Shown here: piece after piece, positions 63,050 to 64,000 of the stretch
Layout of the letters: each line of letters opens with the position of its first letter
How positions within the stretch are numbered: the first letter of the stretch is position 1
Source: Azospirillum sp. RU38E
Lineage (GTDB): Bacteria > Pseudomonadota > Alphaproteobacteria > Azospirillales > Azospirillaceae
DNA length: 64,000 bases
Direction: 5' to 3'
Assembly (NCBI RefSeq): GCF_900188385.1
Contig: NZ_FZOI01000003.1
Coordinates: forward strand, 399,406 to 463,405
Program-made: the position numbers and the translations under genes
Notes under the pieces: model-generated
Told to the model about the DNA's origin: nothing
The model's input: the letters and a program-made list of their open reading frames with translations, nothing else
Databases searched by the model: none

Positions 63050-63559
63050 ATGGGGATTCCCGTGGAAGTAAATTTCACTGGATCAGGAACGTTAACCGCC
63101 TATGGCGTAAAGCACTGCACTGCCAGCCTGTCTCCTCCAGGTTTGTCAGACGCATCATGGGCTTTAATTACAGAGAAAGTTTCCGTTAACATTAAACCAG
63201 GAACCGATAGCCTTGAGAAAGGAGATGGATCCGGCGAAATAGAAACAATATCTTTTTCATCTTCTCATTTTTGGTTTGTCTATGCGAAATTTCAAGAAAC
63301 AGGGGATAACTTATACTCAACATTCACAAATGACATCCAAATTCAAGCAGACGTAAGCGAAAACTGCGAAAAAGTGGTAATCAATATCAATGGAAACCCC
63401 AGCGGCTTTACTGGAGCAGGCGGCGTAACTGTAGATGGCGGCGACAAGCAGGGAATAGGTATATTGTCCCGCTACAACGGTGTACTGAACTTGTTCTCGG
63501 AAGCGAGTGTCGCAGCAGCATCTGCTGGATTAAATTGGGTCTTCAAGAAGATAATTTAA
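63050..63559 (+). CDS. Unknown AT-rich protein, beta-rich
   Basis: 169 aa from the ATG at 63050, which has AAGGAG 7 nt upstream; a second ATG six bases earlier is too close to that site. Gly/Ser/Thr/Asn-rich and beta-strand-like (VEVNFTGSGTLTAYGVKHCT, TISFSSSHFWFVYAKFQETG, VVININGNPSGFTGAGGVTV DGGD). No signal peptide. No family recognised; a lectin- or toxin-like beta-sandwich is conceivable but unproven. AT-rich, so probably transferred. Confidence 0.68.
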   Translation: MGIPVEVNFTGSGTLTAYGVKHCTASLSPPGLSDASWALITEKVSVNIKPGTDSLEKGDGSGEIETISFSSSHFWFVYAKFQETGDNLYSTFTNDIQIQADVSENCEKVVININGNPSGFTGAGGVTVDGGDKQGIGILSRYNGVLNLFSEASVAAASAGLNWVFKKII

Positions 63560-63598
63560 TAGAAAAGGTTCCTGGACAATTTTAAATTCCGGGAAATA

Positions 63599-63639
63599 AT
63601 ACCAAGTTGCGATGAGGCGAACTCATCGCAACTTGGTAT
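63599..63639. repeat. Perfect 18-bp hairpin with TACCAA/TTGGTA ends
   Basis: Arms ATACCAAGTTGCGATGAG and CTCATCGCAACTTGGTAT around GCGAA. The ATACCAA/TTGGTAT ends match the tail hairpin of the multi-hairpin repeats, but the inner stem is unrelated. Lies 40 bp past the unknown gene and 20 bp before copy D. Confidence 0.75.
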
Positions 63640-63658
63640 GACGGTTAACATCACTATA

Positions 63659-63804
63659 ATACCAAGGGGCATGGGACATGCCCCTTGGAGGCCGGCGACC
63701 GCCTGCCCGCGCACCCGTGTGGCAAGCCAAGCTGCCGGATGGCAGCGCCCGGCGATTGAGGGAACGGGTCAATACCAAGAGTCATGATCCATGGCTATTG
63801 GTAT
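63659..63804 (-). repeat. Multi-hairpin repeat, copy D
   Basis: About 146 nt in the opposite orientation. The core matches copy A (GCGCTGCCATCCGGCAGC, CTTGGCTTGCC, GCGGTCGCCGGCCTCCAA on the minus strand). The tail stem is different: CCAAGGGGCATG / CATGCCCCTTGG. The other end is an imperfect hairpin with ATACCAA and TTGGTAT tips. Directly precedes the IS630-type element. Confidence 0.75.
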
Positions 63805-63841
63805 CGGCGGCGACTGCCGCCGCGCGGCTCGTGCCGCGTTA

Positions 63842-64000
63842 GAGCATCGCGCGAGAAAGCGGAATCGAAGGATTCCCTTTTTGGTCTGGATGTGATTCAT
63901 CTTTATCGGAGGTGGATCATGGGCAAGGCTTATTCAGAAGATCTTCGGGAACGCGTTGAAGCGCGGATAGCGTCGGGACATTCCCGGCGTGATGCGGCGC
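63842..64000 (+). mobile_element. IS630-family insertion sequence, left end (cut by window)
   Basis: A transposase start follows about 77 bp of non-coding DNA beginning GAGCATCGCGCGAGAAAGCG, which looks like a terminal inverted repeat of the IS630 type. The right end is outside the window, so boundaries and target duplication (TA expected) cannot be checked. Confidence 0.6.
63919..64000 (+). CDS. IS630-type transposase, N-terminal fragment
   Basis: 27 codons visible: MGKAYSEDLRERVEARIASG, then HSRRDAA, the helix-turn-helix opening typical of IS630 transposases (GKAYS-DLRERV). GGAGGT lies about 8 nt upstream of the ATG. The DDE catalytic part lies beyond base 64000. Confidence 0.75.
   Translation, partial: MGKAYSEDLRERVEARIASGHSRRDAA

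Overview
The window looks like chromosomal DNA of a high-GC alphaproteobacterium, most likely Rhodospirillales and perhaps close to Azospirillum/Niveispirillum. The placement is inferred from gene content (homospermidine synthase with a fold-III ornithine decarboxylase, the TIGR02300 acidic zinc protein, an MJ0042 zinc-ribbon gene beside ftsX, DUF484-xerC). It was not obtained by a database search. Coding density is high. The conspicuous AT-rich exceptions are a gene at 12173-12880 and the stretch 62500-63600.

Layout. 1-11260 is largely housekeeping: a TonB-dependent receptor (cut by the window edge), prmA, an amino-acid export cassette (LysE-type exporter, Lrp/AsnC regulator, DMT exporter), DUF484-xerC, a transaldolase/fructose-6-phosphate aldolase, an MFS drug exporter and priA. 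11280-20761 is an accessory stretch. It holds a TacAT-type toxin-antitoxin pair, an AT-rich orphan gene, a two-gene polyamine block (ornithine decarboxylase then homospermidine synthase), small stress-type proteins (YqaE/Pmp3, ChaB), the wreck of a MazF-like toxin-antitoxin module, a broken copy of the start of arfB, intact arfB, a BaiN-like flavoprotein and a VapBC pair. 21093-25542 carries two coiled-coil membrane proteins and a tightly packed set (ABC ATPase, lipoprotein hydrolase, ChbG-type deacetylase). 26593-30914 is an RND efflux pair. 31710-39368 holds leuB/leuD, a MerR regulator divergent from a methyltransferase, and a tripartite tricarboxylate transporter (tctB, tctA, tctC). 39428-39733 holds two tandem tRNA-Ala(GGC) genes. 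40730-41370 is a nine-repeat CRISPR array with no cas gene in the window. 41409-57580 returns to core functions: mtgA, a Sel1/peptidoglycan-binding protein, the rimP-nusA-ylxR-infB operon, an outer-membrane beta-barrel, plsC-ydcF-ftsX, corA-folD, yggT and a third tRNA-Ala (CGC). 58061-61288 is a polar amino-acid ABC uptake operon. The right end has an AT-rich unknown gene, structured repeats and the start of an IS630-type element.

The least explained signal is a roughly 150-nt repeat family. There are four near-full copies (4861, 38192, 49850, 63659) and one 5'-truncated copy (21036). Each is a string of hairpins bounded by TACCAA/TTGGTAT. The hairpin stems differ between copies but keep pairing through compensatory changes, and two copies end exactly on the stop codon of the neighbouring gene. 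Other points worth a second look are the CRISPR array (a duplicated spacer, end-repeats with compensated stems), the toxin-antitoxin module in which both genes have lost their middles, the fossil arfB start, a SoxR-box-like palindrome inside a 19-bp-spaced promoter next to a MerR gene, a terminator in the rimP leader, and ftsX without ftsE beside it.

All calls come from reading the sequence and from knowledge of protein families. No similarity search or structure prediction was run.
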